This document shows positions 9,965-20,889 of a stretch of 64,000 nucleotides of DNA, piece after piece. This DNA comes from Perognathus longimembris pacificus (taxonomy: Eukaryota > Chordata > Mammalia > Rodentia > Heteromyidae): the NCBI RefSeq assembly GCF_023159225.1, contig NC_063168.1, positions 47,006,562 through 47,070,561 of the forward strand. Direction: 5' to 3'. Each line of letters opens with the position of its first letter. The first letter of the stretch is position 1. The notes beneath the pieces were generated by a model, which was not told the origin of the DNA, did no database searches, and saw only the letters and a program-made list of their open reading frames with translations. The position numbers and the translations under genes are program-made.

Positions 9965-10291
9965 TGGAGCCAAGCATGGTAGTTCAAGCTTGTAATCCTA
10001 GCTATTTGGGAGACAGAGATGGTGAATGGTGATTGAGACCAGCCCAGACATTAGAGAGTTTGTAAGACTCCCTCTCAACAAATGCTTCAAGCATGGTAGT
10101 TTATACCTTACCAGCCCCAGAAACATAGGTAAGCACAAGTAGGAGGACTGAAGCACAGGCCTACCAAAGACAAATAGGAGACATTATCGAAAAAATATCC
10201 AATGTAAAAGGGGGCTGGAGGCCCAGCTTATGTGTAGAGCACCTGCCTGGCAATTATAAGACCCTAGATTTAATCCCTATTCATAAAAGAA
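9965..10291 (+). repeat. 7SL-7SL-ID three-module SINE
   Basis: Module 1 (9965-10080): 'gccaagcatggtagttcaag', 'gtaatcctagctatttggga'. Module 2 (about 10087-10205) is another 7SL-like unit starting 'caagcatggtagtttatacc'. Module 3 (10211-10275) is an ID-like unit ('gggggctggaggcccagctt', 'agagcacctgcctgg') with an A-rich tail. The same module order recurs at several other places in the window. Confidence 0.65.
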
Positions 10292-10302
10292 AAAAAATCA
10301 AA

Positions 10303-10680
10303 GCTGGGCCTCTCTGTTCATGCCTGTAATCCTAGCTATGCAGGAGACTAAGCTCTGAGGATCCTAGTTTGAAGCCAGCTCTGGGAGGATAAGATTCTTA
10401 TCACAAGGGCTGGGAATGTGGCTTACTGGTAGAGTGCTTGCCTAGAATGCATGAGGCCCTAGGTGGGTTCGATTCCTCAGTACCACATAAACAGAAAAGG
10501 CCAGGAGTGGCACTGAGGCTAAAGTAGTAGAATGCTAGCCTTGAGCAAAAGAAGGTCAGGGACAGTGCCCAGGTCCTGAGTTCAAAACCCAGGCCAAAAA
10601 AAAAAAAAAAAGAAAAGAAAAGAAATGAAAGGAAGATAAGATTCTTATCACCAACTAATTAGTAATGGTAGAGGACCAAA
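10303..10680 (+). repeat. 7SL-ID SINE interrupted by an ID-ID SINE
   Basis: The 7SL-like half occupies 10303-10404 and a short continuation resumes at 10652 ('caactaatta', the expected spacer). A later ID-ID SINE lies between, flanked by copies of gataagattcttatcac. Confidence 0.75.
10405..10634 (+). repeat. ID-ID composite SINE with 17-bp TSD
   Basis: Body 'gggctgggaatgtggcttac', then 'gggttcgattcctcag' (good B box), the 'accacataaacagaaaagg' linker, the second ID half and a poly-A tail at 10596-10634. The target-site duplication gataagattcttatcac is exact at 10388-10404 and 10635-10651, giving unambiguous insertion boundaries. Confidence 0.93.
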
Positions 10681-10733
10681 AACGCTAACGATACAGTACG
10701 GAGTCCCCAAGTCCAAAGCCTAGAACCATCTCC

Positions 10734-10757
10734 TGTGTGCGCACGCGCACACACACA
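10734..10757. other. Z-DNA-prone alternating purine-pyrimidine run
   Basis: 24 bases alternate strictly between pyrimidine and purine, with CG and CA/TG steps including 'gcacgcgcac'. GC-containing alternating runs are the favoured Z-DNA class. Confidence 0.6.
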
Positions 10758-13040
10758 GTACATTGTCAAATGCAGACACTGCAAACAGTGAGGAAGAGGA
10801 AGAGGAGGAGGAAGAGGAAAGGCATTAGGGAGAAAGCAAGACACAAGCAAAAACACAGAGAAACGAACCATACATCATGTTCAGAACATAGCATATAAGC
10901 TCCTTTGGCTGAGGTTTTCTTTGCCTACAGGTACAAAGAAATTAAGTCCGAAAGGCTGGGTAAATACTATAAAGGAGTCTAGTTTCTTGGCAAGGCATCA
11001 TTATGTAATAATAAAGCAAAGAGTAAACTCTGAAAGATTTGATTAGGAAAATAACATGGTGATAACTGTGTTGATTAATGGTTTTAATTAATGCAGTCCA
11101 AACTATAAATGTGGCACCCTTGTAGCTCTATTGGCAGTCTGGAGGTCAGTTGAGAGTTCCTTCTGGCCTCCAGAAGGTCAAGAGAAAGGTCATCACAGGT
11201 ACCTTCCATCAGAAGAAACAGGAGGCTCCTGGGTCTGGCAAACAATAGCTAAATCTTGGAAGAAGAATGAACATCAGGTGGGAAAGGGATGGCATCAAGG
11301 GCTCCAGCAAGGAGTGTGGAGAATGAAGGGGCTGTTACAAGGGGAAGGGAGAATATGGGTTAGTTCATTCCTGGAGTTGCTAGATTTGGGGTGTTGGAAT
11401 GATATCCAGGCTGAGCATTTGGAAACACACAACTTCAGCAGAGAGGATGTATGAGGTCTAAGAAAGCTGTGAGACCAGAGAGCATTCTAGATGGTGGGGT
11501 GGGAAGGCCAGCAGAGGGTGTATGGCTGAACTCTTCAGCCCTGCCATTGTATTTTACAGTTCTCAGGGAGAAAGGGGCTCATTAATGACACATGTCCAGG
11601 AAAGATCTCCCTATCAGTGGCAGAAGAGACACCCTTGACAGCCAGAGACAGAGGAACAGAGCCATCTGCCAGGCAGCAGCTAAGGAAGGAGCCACAAGTC
11701 CTTAGACAAATTCACCCCTGCTGTGGGGTGTTCTATACCGTGAGTGGGGACGTGCTGGCCACCCTATCTCCCTGGGCTGTCTAAACACGCAAAGCTTGAA
11801 CAAGTGATGCATATCAGAGAACTCTAAAAAGGAGCACAGTCTGTTCTCACCCTGGCAGGCCTTGATTCTGCCAGGCACAGGCAAGGCAGGGAAGGCAGGA
11901 TGATTCCATGGGGAATGTTCTTGAGTTCCTGATTTATGGAAGAGATGAGAGAAAGCTCCAACAACCAGGCAGCCTGTACGCTGGCCAAGACGTGGGCTAG
12001 AGGGTAATTCATGCTCTCTCACTCGCTCTCTTGCTCACCCACCTCCCCGTCAGGATTTCATGTGGAAGACAGCTACGGAGGAGGAACATTTGGTCTCGAG
12101 TTGGCAGGGCTGGCATAATCATGCTCCCCTGGGAGAACCGTCGGGGGGGGGGGGCGGGGAGACAGAGTATGCTGCAGGAAGGATGCTGGTGGCCAGGTTT
12201 AGGCTCTGACAGCACACAGGGGAAGGGACAACTATCTCCCTCCAGGTGGCAGTGGCCATGCCCGCTTCCTTATGCTCCATGCCCCCCAATCACTCTCATT
12301 CTCCAAGACTGGGATTTGGGTCTCACTTTCTCAGTATTCCGATTCTGGCCCTTTGTACCAGTTTCTAGTGTTCCTGTGTGTCCATTCTTTGCACCTATGC
12401 CGGGGAGGATAACAAGCAGGCCAAGTTGCAGAAAGACGTTTGGCCTTCTCTGTTCTCTACCAGCTTGACTATGTGGCTGGAATGAGGATGGCTGTCAAAT
12501 TACCATAGTGCCTGGCAGAAAGCAAGAGGACCCTTGGAGGTAATGGAGAGAAGTCAGAGGAAGAAGCAGACTCTACAGCCGGGGAATTCAAGATGGCATC
12601 TGGAGAAGGTAGTGATTCTATGTCTAACTTGCTGTGTGCTGTCTGGCACTGGCTCATGATAATGTAGAGAAAAAAATACTTTTGACACTGTGTTCCGGTC
12701 ACAGAGACATGACCCCAAATCCCACAGACCTGCCTGCTAACTTCTCCTAACATGCCTCTCAGCCTCAGCTTCCCACCATGAAAGAGGAATGAACATGAAG
12801 ACACCCAGTGGGTGTGGTAAGGAATGAAAGGAGTGATGCATGGATACCTGCACAGAGTAGGTGCCACTTAGCATTAGTTCCCTTCTCCCGCCCCCAGAAG
12901 TCAAGAGTCAAGGCCTTGACCTTTCCTCACTTCCTACCTGATACCTGTGATCCTGGGTGGAAGAGTCTGGCCTGCCTTCCTCCTCTATCCCCACAGGCAA
13001 ATGTGCACAACGTTTGTTTTCTGTTTTTTTTTGGGGGGGT
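10758..13040. other. Long unassigned stretch, repeat-poor
   Basis: Contains open frames of 107 codons (11131-11454, +), 145 codons (12031-12468, +) and 132 codons (12469-12867, -). None resembles a protein family I know, and there is no consistent exon context. A purine-rich patch lies at 10791-10820 and a long G run at 12143-12159. Confidence 0.4.
12143..12159 (+). other. G-run, possible G-quadruplex
   Basis: Twelve consecutive G, one C, then four G. The G count is enough for an intramolecular quadruplex, and such runs are unstable in length. Confidence 0.6.
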
Positions 13041-13044
13041 GTTT

Positions 13045-13280
13045 TGTTCTGTTTGGCAGAGAATTGAATTCAGGGCCTTACCCTGCCACTTGAGAAATTC
13101 CTTTTTCCCCTTTCTTGAATGGCTTTTTGAATGGGTTCTTTTAGGCAGGGTTTCCCTTTATGCCTCAATTGTGGTCCTCCAACTTGTGCATCCCAGAGTT
13201 GCTGATGATGACAGGTGCACATCAGTGCACCCAGCCATTGTGCTTCCTCCCTAGCTAGGATTACAAGCTTGAGTCACACT
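13045..13280 (-). repeat. Old 7SL-ID SINE, antisense
   Basis: 'gaattgaattcagggcctta', 'tttaggcagggtttcccttt', 'gtggtcctccaacttgtgca' and 'cagtgcacccagcc' follow the antisense ID then 7SL order. A second 7SL end-piece ('gctaggattacaagcttgag') follows at 13254-13276. Confidence 0.65.
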
Positions 13281-13439
13281 GTTCATATTCTAAGGGTTAT
13301 CTTCTCTCTAGAGCCCTACACACTCACACTTTTGCTTTCTGAGTTCCCTTCCCTTCCTGGCTATCTGTCAAGAGCCAGCACTCTCAGGGTATGTGCCAGG
13401 CTCGGTTCCACTGCACTCACTGCAGACTTCTCTCTGCCG

Positions 13440-13520
13440 ATGAGAGTGGGACATGGAGAGATTAAATGACCTACCCAGGGTGACCACAGATGACACACAG
13501 GAGAGCTACAAGTCAACCCC
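13440..13520 (-). repeat. MIR fragment, antisense
   Basis: 'gagagattaaatgacctacc' then 'cagggtgaccacagatg' is the antisense form of the MIR core. Confidence 0.5.
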
Positions 13521-14935
13521 ACTGCACCACCACACACATCTCTCTGCTTTGTTGGAATAGACAGATATGTTTCATAAGGAAGTAACCATCCCTGAGCACT
13601 CGGAGGCAAAGTTCAACCCGTGCATGGACAGTCAAAGACCTAAACTTCCAGGGGTGGGAGAAAGACCCCACAGGGTGTGTTCCAGTGATGTCCCAAGGGC
13701 TCCAGGGCATCTGCCTGGGTCACATGGTGGGCTGCTTGGCCATGGTCATGGAGATCTGTACACAGGTTTCGTGGGAACTGCCCCAGGCCTAGCTCCAGTA
13801 GAAGAAGCAAGGTGAGCAGGATAAAACCAAGGGAGACATTGGGCTGGGACCAACACCAGCAAAGGTCTCAGCCACACCCATTGGGAGCCATGCAGCTAGG
13901 ATGGTCTTGAGGAATTGTCTCATGGAGAACATGGAGACAGGGGCCTTTGGACTCCCCTGTAAACCCATTTTGCAACATGGGCTGCTCTTAGGAGGAGCAG
14001 TCCTGTGAAGGAGGGCTCAGCTGTGAACTGTCAGCAGGCCACACTCTCAACAGCTGAAACGGAGTGCCTCAGGCCTACAAGGAATCTGTGCCTCCCAGAA
14101 TCCACCTCCACTCAGGCCTGAGGATTGCTTTGACTCATAGTACAGGTCCAGGCCTAAGGTCTTGCTGCTCCAACAATTCCCCTAGTTTCACCCAACTCCC
14201 AGGCTAGACCACAATGCCAGCTCTTTTATGGATTTCATCACTTAAGCCACTCAACACCGGCAACCCCACACTCACCCAGAGGAGCACATCACCTCTCTGG
14301 ATTGCAAGCATCTCCTGAAAGGTGATTTGTAGACATGAAATTGCAGAGTTGAATGTCTCGCACTGGCTGCACTTCCTTGCCATCCCACCCAAATAACCAT
14401 CATGGTTGCTCAGCCAATACACCATGCCAGCTGCTATCCAGGGTGCAAAGAACATAGCATGCTCCTTGCCTTCAGGGACCTTTGCCTGAGAAGCTAAGGC
14501 CCCATAATACCTCTGAGCACTGACTGTCCCCTGACAGTCTGGGCGTGAAATCTCTGCCCTGAGAAGAAAAGACTGGCAGGCCCCATGGCCTCAGGCCTCC
14601 ACCCAACAGGAAGAGTCTCCTGGTAGAGTCATGCCCGAATTCTGTCAGTCTAAGCCTGAGCCCTTCCTACTAGGAACCGTAGGAGTTACGGGGTTTATCT
14701 GAGTGGAAAGAAGGCTGAGGCATGGAGCTGGTGAGAGGAAGTAGAAAAGATAATTCAGCCCAGCTACTTGACTGACCCCATGACCTCCTCCAAGCTTTTT
14801 CTCAGATGTCACCCCTACCTTAAGGTTATTGACATGCTGCCCAGTCCACACCACCTTGGGAATTTCAACAGCCTTTACCTTGCCGGGAGCTTTTCTTTCC
14901 CCAAGGTCTGTATCACCTAATCCTATGCATCACTT
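13521..14935. other. Unassigned stretch
   Basis: Moderate GC with short frames of 69-83 codons on both strands, none recognised. No SINE or LINE is evident, making this one of the repeat-poor blocks. Confidence 0.4.
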
Positions 14936-15094
14936 ATTACTTATCACATGTGTTTATCTGTCATTCATTTGCTAAAATAGGAGCTCCCTCCAAAACAGGG
15001 AGCTTGTCCATTTTCTGCACTGCTGTACCCTAAATCCTTAGGACGAAGGCTGAGCACAGTAAATCCTCAATAAATGAATGAATGAATAAATAGC
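14936..15094 (+). repeat. L2 LINE 3' end
   Basis: Typical L2 3' order: 'aataggagctccctccaaaa', 'agggagcttgtccattttct', 'gcactgctgtaccctaaatc', then 'cctcaataaatgaatgaatg'. The terminal TGAA-type repeat is characteristic of L2 tails. Confidence 0.75.
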
Positions 15095-15200
15095 AGGTAA
15101 TATTAGTTGAGCACTTACTAAGCACCAGGACAGGGGCAGCCACCCCATTTATGCTACTGCTCAGTCAGTCTAGTGTGTCCTGCGCCAGGTTCTGAGATGA
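15095..15200 (-). repeat. MIR fragment, antisense
   Basis: 'ttagttgagcacttactaag' then 'caccaggacagg' is the antisense MIR 3' region. It abuts the L2 tail. Confidence 0.55.
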
Positions 15201-17370
15201 GAGGAAGCCCTAAAGCCAAGCCATGGAGACAGATAATCACAGACAGCCTCAAGGCCAAAACTGCAGTCTCTGTCAGTTTTTTTTTTCAATAAATACATTC
15301 ATTTATTTTTTTTTATCTATGGCTGCTTTGGGGCCACAGTGGTAGAGCCAAGTTGTTTTGACAGAGATTATAGAGCCCACAAAGCCAAAAATATTTACTT
15401 TCTGGCCCTATGAAAGTAGCTAATCCCTGATCCAGAGCCTCTGTGAATTAGAATGAGGTCACTTTTCTCTGTATCTACAATTGTACATTATCTATTATCC
15501 TTGGAAGAATGTCATTTTTGTTGTTTTTCTGTGGTCCAGATGAGGAATCCTATCAGAGGAAGACAGAGAAAAAGACAGATCAGCAAACAAACAGGAAAAA
15601 ATGGGTTAGGTGCTAACTGGGAGAAGAGCAGGCAAGATACTTCAGAGCACACAGAAAACTGCACATGTCCTCATTTGAAAGACCCTGGACGGCTTCCTGA
15701 AAGAAGGGACATCTAAGATTATTACCATTGCTATCATAATGACTACTACCTCACCAAACAAGCGATTTGTAAAACACCTAACTATATAAACTGATTTGAG
15801 ACCTTTTTCTCCAAGAGATAGATATTAATCAATGCTATAAACCTAAATACCATGGCCAAAGACCAAGAATACGTACTTGAATATTTAGGAGCCACCTGGT
15901 TGTATGACAGGCACTCTGAAACACAAAGCTTCCTTACAAATTGATGTCAACACCTGAAGAACCTCAACCTACACAAATACTATACCACGATCAGTCTGAC
16001 AGAAGTACTTAAGATGGCATCCAGGGCTCCCTGATAGAAAAACCCCAAGCTCTTAGGACACATCTGTCTTTACTTTCCATGTGTAGACTTTTGGCTATGT
16101 GGGGATGCCCAGGGACCCTCTATTCTCTCCTCCCCTCTAATGACAGACTGTCACAGGTAAAACTCTAATCCATTTCATTTATGCTGACTTTCAACTGACT
16201 CTATTTTGAACTAGTCATAACAAGGTTTGAGCTCCAGGAAAGACTGACTGAGGATGGAATTTCAAGGACTCTGACAGACTGTGAGAAAGGCATCCACGCC
16301 GAGTGGGAGGTCATCCCCATAGACTAATTTGCATCAAGAGATGATAGCCTCCAGCAATAAAAATCCAGTAGTTCAAATGACCCTTGATTTTCAGGCTTAG
16401 ATGTCCCACTCAGTAGTGATATACACATGACCAGGATACTTAGGAGTCTTTGAATGTCTTTCTTCTCACCTTGAAAATGAATGGGAGAACCAAAGAAGAA
16501 AACTTAACTTCTCTGTTTTCAGAAGAGATACAAGAAATAAAAATTATAGGCAAATGTTTATCACTTTTATATCATTTCATCTCTCTGCCACTCTGGAGTG
16601 TCTCCCCCCGGCTACAATGTATACGTCGAGACTGCATGGGCCATAGAACTGGTGGTCCTAAAACATTGATGGAGAAACCACAGGAAATGAGGCTGCTTTT
16701 TCTAAGTGAAGGTAGGCAGTCTTTTCCACCAGGTCTTATACAATTGGTAAAGACCATGTATCAATTAAAGATAAATATCACCCCACAGCCTTCCATTCAG
16801 CCACGCCTTGCTCACCTAACACCACAAGTAATAACATTATCATCTCTAAAAACAAAGGGAAATGCTAACTAATCAACTGGCCAGAAAACTCCCTTTTACT
16901 GGTCCCCCAACTGTCCACATCAGCTGCCATCTACCCAAGAGGTCTCTTTGGTTAGAAAGCACCCAAGCTTCAAATATTTCCACATTCCCACTTACTTCAT
17001 CTGAAAGTTTTCATTAATAGCCTCCCCATGATCGTTTACACCTTTGGAGTAAATGCGAGGAATATCATTTTAATGTTCCACGAATGCAAAAATTTATTTC
17101 ATCCATGACCTGTTGAGCAAACACACAATTTGGATGGGTTGTTCATTTTGCTTTGGTTAGAAAAGCAACATGGTAGCTCCTAACAGTTAAAAAGAAAAAG
17201 GTGTTCTGATAAGACCCAAATATCTTTTCAGATGTGGCATCCTTAGCTACCCTGCTTGGCTTCTATTCGTCTTCTCTTCTTCTAATGCAGAGTTCACCAA
17301 AGGACCTAATAGCATCTGGTCTTGTCAGCGTGGCTGAACAACAAAATTATGACTCTATATATTTTATTAA
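15200..17370. other. Long unassigned stretch
   Basis: Includes a 140-codon frame at 16450-16872 (+) and an 87-codon frame at 15453-15716 (+). Neither shows a domain I recognise. No SINE or L1 is seen here, and the sequence is AT-moderate. Confidence 0.4.
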
Positions 17371-17385
17371 AAATACAAGTTACAT

Positions 17386-17518
17386 ACAACTTGTGGGTGG
17401 GATGGGAGGGAAACTCTGGGAAAGAGAGAGGGAAAGGGTGACATTGTCCAAAAAGAAATGTGTACTTTATATGACTTATATAACTGTAATCCCTCTGTGC
17501 ATCACCTTTTACAAAAAA
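17386..17518 (+). repeat. Severely truncated L1 3' end
   Basis: A G-rich 3'UTR segment ('gtgggatgggagggaaactc') is followed by 'catagtccaaaaag'-type sequence, 'ataactgtaatccctctgtg' and a short A-tail. It matches the reverse complement of the L1 3'UTR at 41290-41400. Flanks 'atacaagttacata' (17371-17384) and 'atgcaagttatatc' (17519-17532) look like a diverged target-site duplication. Confidence 0.65.
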
Positions 17519-17532
17519 ATGCAAGTTATATC

Positions 17533-18004
17533 CATGACCCACAGATTTCCGCTATATCCATACATTCCTCTTATAAGACTGCTGCTGAGGGCCTGGACTA
17601 TAGGTAGATGGGTTTCTAAGCCCTTGCAAGATGAGCTCCTCTTGGGTGAGGTCCAGGTAGCCTTCTTCATTGGGCCCCAACTCTGACCTGGTCAGAGTCA
17701 ATATGCAGGCTGATCAAGTCAATTACCAGTGTGTCTTGGTATATTTCACTTGAAAAATAAGCCTCTATGGAAGATGTAACTTTCAACATAGCCAGAATGA
17801 AGAATAGCTACATTCCTGAGCACACAGATCCCTCCGTGCTGGGTGAAATTGTGCTGGGTGAAATTCTGCACAGAAGGATTGCTAAGCCAAGGATTCATGC
17901 CTGACAGAATACAGGTAGGGTCCTTTACGCCTCTGCTGTAGGAGGGAAGAAAGAAGACAGAGAAAAAGACTGAGCCAACCATAGATCATTATCCTTCTAC
18001 CTAG
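17533..18004. other. Unassigned; small tandem duplication
   Basis: No gene. An exact 15-bp tandem pair gtgctgggtgaaatt occupies 17836-17865. Confidence 0.45.
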
Positions 18005-18152
18005 TCTTCCCTCACCATAGCTGGGATAATAGACTTGAACCATCACACACAGATAGTTCATTAAAATGGCCCTAGATGAGCTGAAACTTCAATCCTCCCA
18101 AACTCTGTCTCCCAAATAGCTGGGGTTACAGGTTTAAGCCACCATAGTCATC
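18005..18152 (-). repeat. 7SL-derived SINE fragment, antisense
   Basis: 'ggccctagatgagctgaaac', 'ttcaatcctcccaaactctg', 'agctggggttacaggtttaa' and 'gccaccatagtcatctg' give the antisense 7SL-like half of an older SINE. Confidence 0.65.
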
Positions 18153-18680
18153 TGAGATCATAATCTTTGATGATGAAGATGATTCTAATGACACCCTCTA
18201 AAAGGATAGGTTCTTGAAGTGAGCATTACTTCACAGAGACTTCCATTGTATTTTCCCTCCACTCTGAGTTGTTCAATCTCCCATAAGCCAATGTAAGAAC
18301 AGATGTCATTATGTCCTCCATTGTCCTAATGGCCTGAATTAGCCAGCCAGGAGCTCCAGGCCCAAGCAATGTGGTGTCAGCTCCTTTGAGTCCCCAGGGA
18401 AAGGATTCTAACCATTGAACAAGGCTTTGGAGCACTTTCCTGTGGAGCCCAACTGACAGTGCAATCCCTACTGGTATATGGGAACAGAGGAAGAGGGGAG
18501 TGAGGGAAATGGGAACAGAGACTCCTTCCTTGAAAAACACATGGAAGCTGGCTAGGAGTGAGTGCAAGAGCCACTGAGTACTGAGTTCAAACCTCCATGC
18601 CATTACTTACTAAATATACCATATTCATTCAACCAACCTCAAAGGTCCAAGGGACTCTGCCAATATCATCCTCACACAGT
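18153..18680. other. Unassigned stretch
   Basis: A 125-codon minus-strand frame (18226-18603) has no recognised similarity. No repeat named. Confidence 0.35.
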
Positions 18681-18682
18681 TA

Positions 18683-18687
18683 TAAAA

Positions 18688-18746
<59 letters not shown>

Positions 18747-18748
18747 AT
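18683..18748. repeat. (AAAT)n microsatellite
   Basis: About 16 perfect AAAT units starting after 'ttataaaat'. Translated as LFIYLFIY on the minus strand, which explains the open frame there. Confidence 0.97.
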
Positions 18749-18839
18749 GACCATGGTGCCTGAAAAGCACTTAGCAGGAGACCCCAAGAAGGGATCATTG
18801 AGGAAACCCAGCTCAGTACTAAAAAAGAAAAGAAACATG

Positions 18840-18960
18840 AACTGGTGACAGGAGATCTGGACTTAAGACTAAGACAACTGGGCTTTCGGTTCCCCATTTG
18901 TAAAACAAGGGGCTTGTAATGGAGACTCCTTCCAAGTTAGATATTCTAAAGCCTGTGACG
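18840..18960 (+). repeat. MIR fragment
   Basis: 'gagatctggacttaagacta' followed by 'cggttccccatttgtaaaac' is the MIR core with its pyrimidine-rich centre. Diverged. Confidence 0.5.
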
Positions 18961-19221
18961 AAGATGGAAAGATGAGCTGCTATGTGGATATCACCACTGT
19001 AATATAAAAGGACTCTCAACAGAACTACCACTATCAAAGGAAGCAACACACAGGAGGACTGAAGTGAAAGTATGGGGGTGTTAGGGGAGGTGCTGCTTGG
19101 GAAGGGGTGGTTAACCACAAATGTTATGCTGTACTGCTATTTTGGAGATTGCCAGTCCAATCTTCCAGGAACATTTTGGCTCCTGTAGCTATCAAGAAGG
19201 CAGCTGGGGGTCTTAACAACA

Positions 19222-19512
19222 TCTACCAGGCACAGTAACTCATGCCTGTAATCTCAGCTTCTTGGGAAATGAAGATCTGGAGACTTGTGGCTTGAATCCA
19301 GCTCAGGCAAAAAAAAAAAAAAAAGTTGGCAAAGCCCTCTCATCTCAAACACCACAAGCCAAGTATGGTGGTATCACTAGCTACTCAGGAGGTGAAGGAA
19401 GGAGGGTTACAGTCCAACATAAGCCTTGGATGAAAGTATAAGAAGGGCTGGGGGGAAGGGTGGCTCAGCAATAGCAAATACCAAGTGTAGGTCCCTCAGG
19501 TGAAACCCCAGT

Positions 19513-19518
<6 letters not shown>
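19222..19518 (+). repeat. 7SL-7SL-ID three-module SINE
   Basis: Module 1 at 19222-19308 ('ccaggcacagtaactcatgc') ends in a 16-base A run at 19309-19324. Module 2 at about 19355-19440 ('gccaagtatggtggtatcac'). ID-like module at 19447-19515 ('ctggggggaagggtggctca', then 'gtgaaaccccagtac'). It runs into the TA repeat. Confidence 0.65.
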
Positions 19519-19567
<49 letters not shown>

Positions 19568-19583
19568 TATATATATATATATT
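19517..19583. repeat. (TA)n-(CA)n-(TA)n microsatellite
   Basis: About 20 TA units, then six CA units, then about 8 TA units. It is self-complementary and cruciform-prone, and sits exactly at the tail of the preceding SINE. Confidence 0.95.
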
Positions 19584-20445
19584 CTACAATCAAGAGAAAG
19601 ACATTCCAGCTCACCCCAACCCTGGTCTTTCTCCTTGAAGCCAAAATTGACAATACCACAGTACCTTAATCCATATAGTCTAGTTTCTTACCTATCATGC
19701 TACTCCCTTCATGGAACACAGAGGACTTATAAAGCAATCTGAAGTCATTCTTTAAAACAACACATTTACGCAGAGAGCAAGGCCTGATGGGTGTTTAGAT
19801 AATACACCGCCTCCGTCAGCGTCGTTTAAACAACTGAGGGCTTCGGCTTCCTTCCTGTTTTCCCTGAGTTCTGGTTCAGTTCGGAAACACATGCCCCAAA
19901 CAAGGAGCCAGGAAGCAGAGACCAATGGAATGGCAAGAAGCCAGTGTCATCGGGGTTCAGATGACAGCCAGCACATGTGGGTGAGTGACAGATGTTGCAC
20001 ACAAGTATGGTTACATCCTCTAAGCTATCTAGAATGCCTCTTCCTCAACCAAATCCTCTCATCTATCATCCACTGCAAACACAGTATACCTTCAGGGACC
20101 CCATATCCATGCACGCATTGGGGGAATCACACAGACTGCTGGATTCCTGTCCTTAACATGTATCTCATGAGCATGAAGCCCTTCCAGGGGATTTCACCAT
20201 CTCTCTCTTCACTTTGTGTTTGGCCCATGCTGGGTAAATAACTAGCCTAAATAGACATCTTTCTTGTAGGCACTGAATTTCTTCCCAGAAGGCTGCACCA
20301 AGGGCTGCCTAGTAAAGATTGTATCCAGTCATAAAAAATTCATTTCACCTTGGACAGATAAGGGTCTACACTATGGCATGCATCCGGTGTACATCCTAAT
20401 TTAGAAAACTTGATTGGTGTTGGACAAGTCTATTAATAAGAATTC
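19584..20445. other. Unassigned stretch with a few CpGs
   Basis: A 116-codon frame (19891-20241, +) is not recognisable. Segment 19797-19850 has an unusual local cluster of CpGs ('ccgcctccgtcagcgtcg') in an otherwise CpG-poor window, but no other promoter features are seen. Confidence 0.4.
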
Positions 20446-20448
20446 TCA

Positions 20449-20540
20449 AGCCAGACAGTGGTGTCCCATGCCTGTAATTTGAGGTATTCAGGAGGCTGAA
20501 AACTGGAGGATCAGAGCTCAAAAAAACTAAAAATAAATAG
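20449..20540 (+). repeat. 7SL-derived SINE fragment
   Basis: 'gccagacagtggtgtcccat' and 'gcctgtaatttgaggtattc' then 'aggaggctgaa', with an A-rich end. It is a 7SL-like half only. Confidence 0.65.
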
Positions 20541-20549
20541 AGCCTTTAA

Positions 20550-20735
20550 ATGCAATCTTAATCCTGTTTCCTGAGAAAAGGAAACCCAGAAAGGTTAAGA
20601 GGCTTTGTCCAAAGTCACCTTGCTAACAAATAAGAAAGCTGGGCTCAGAATCCAGGCCTAACTTCCACCCTAGGAGGTTCTCTGTCACCTAGGCACCACC
20701 CTAGGAGGTTCTTTTTCATCAGGCAAGCAAGAGAG
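20550..20735 (-). repeat. MIR fragment, antisense, with 31-bp tandem duplication
   Basis: 'cccagaaaggttaagaggct', 'ttgtccaaagtcaccttgct' and 'gggctcagaatccaggccta' form antisense MIR. Immediately after, a 31-bp unit starting 'ccaccctaggaggttct' is tandemly duplicated (20665-20695 and 20696-20726). Confidence 0.6.
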
Positions 20736-20889
20736 AGGACGAACAAAGCGACAAACTCAGAGGCCAAGGCTTCCAGGCCAAATCTGAACCCTTAAGTCCA
20801 TAATTGTGGGTGTCACAGAGAGGTTCTTAAGAACTATGCAGTTGGTCTACAAGGTCAAAATTATTCTAAGAATACTAACTGCTCTTTTG

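Noticed and set aside
12031..12468. 145-codon plus-strand frame
   Set aside because: Contains the unstable G homopolymer, has no recognisable domain, and competing frames overlap on the other strand.
16450..16872. 140-codon plus-strand frame
   Set aside because: No recognised domain, no Kozak-like or splice context I can defend, and length compatible with chance in 64 kb of six frames.
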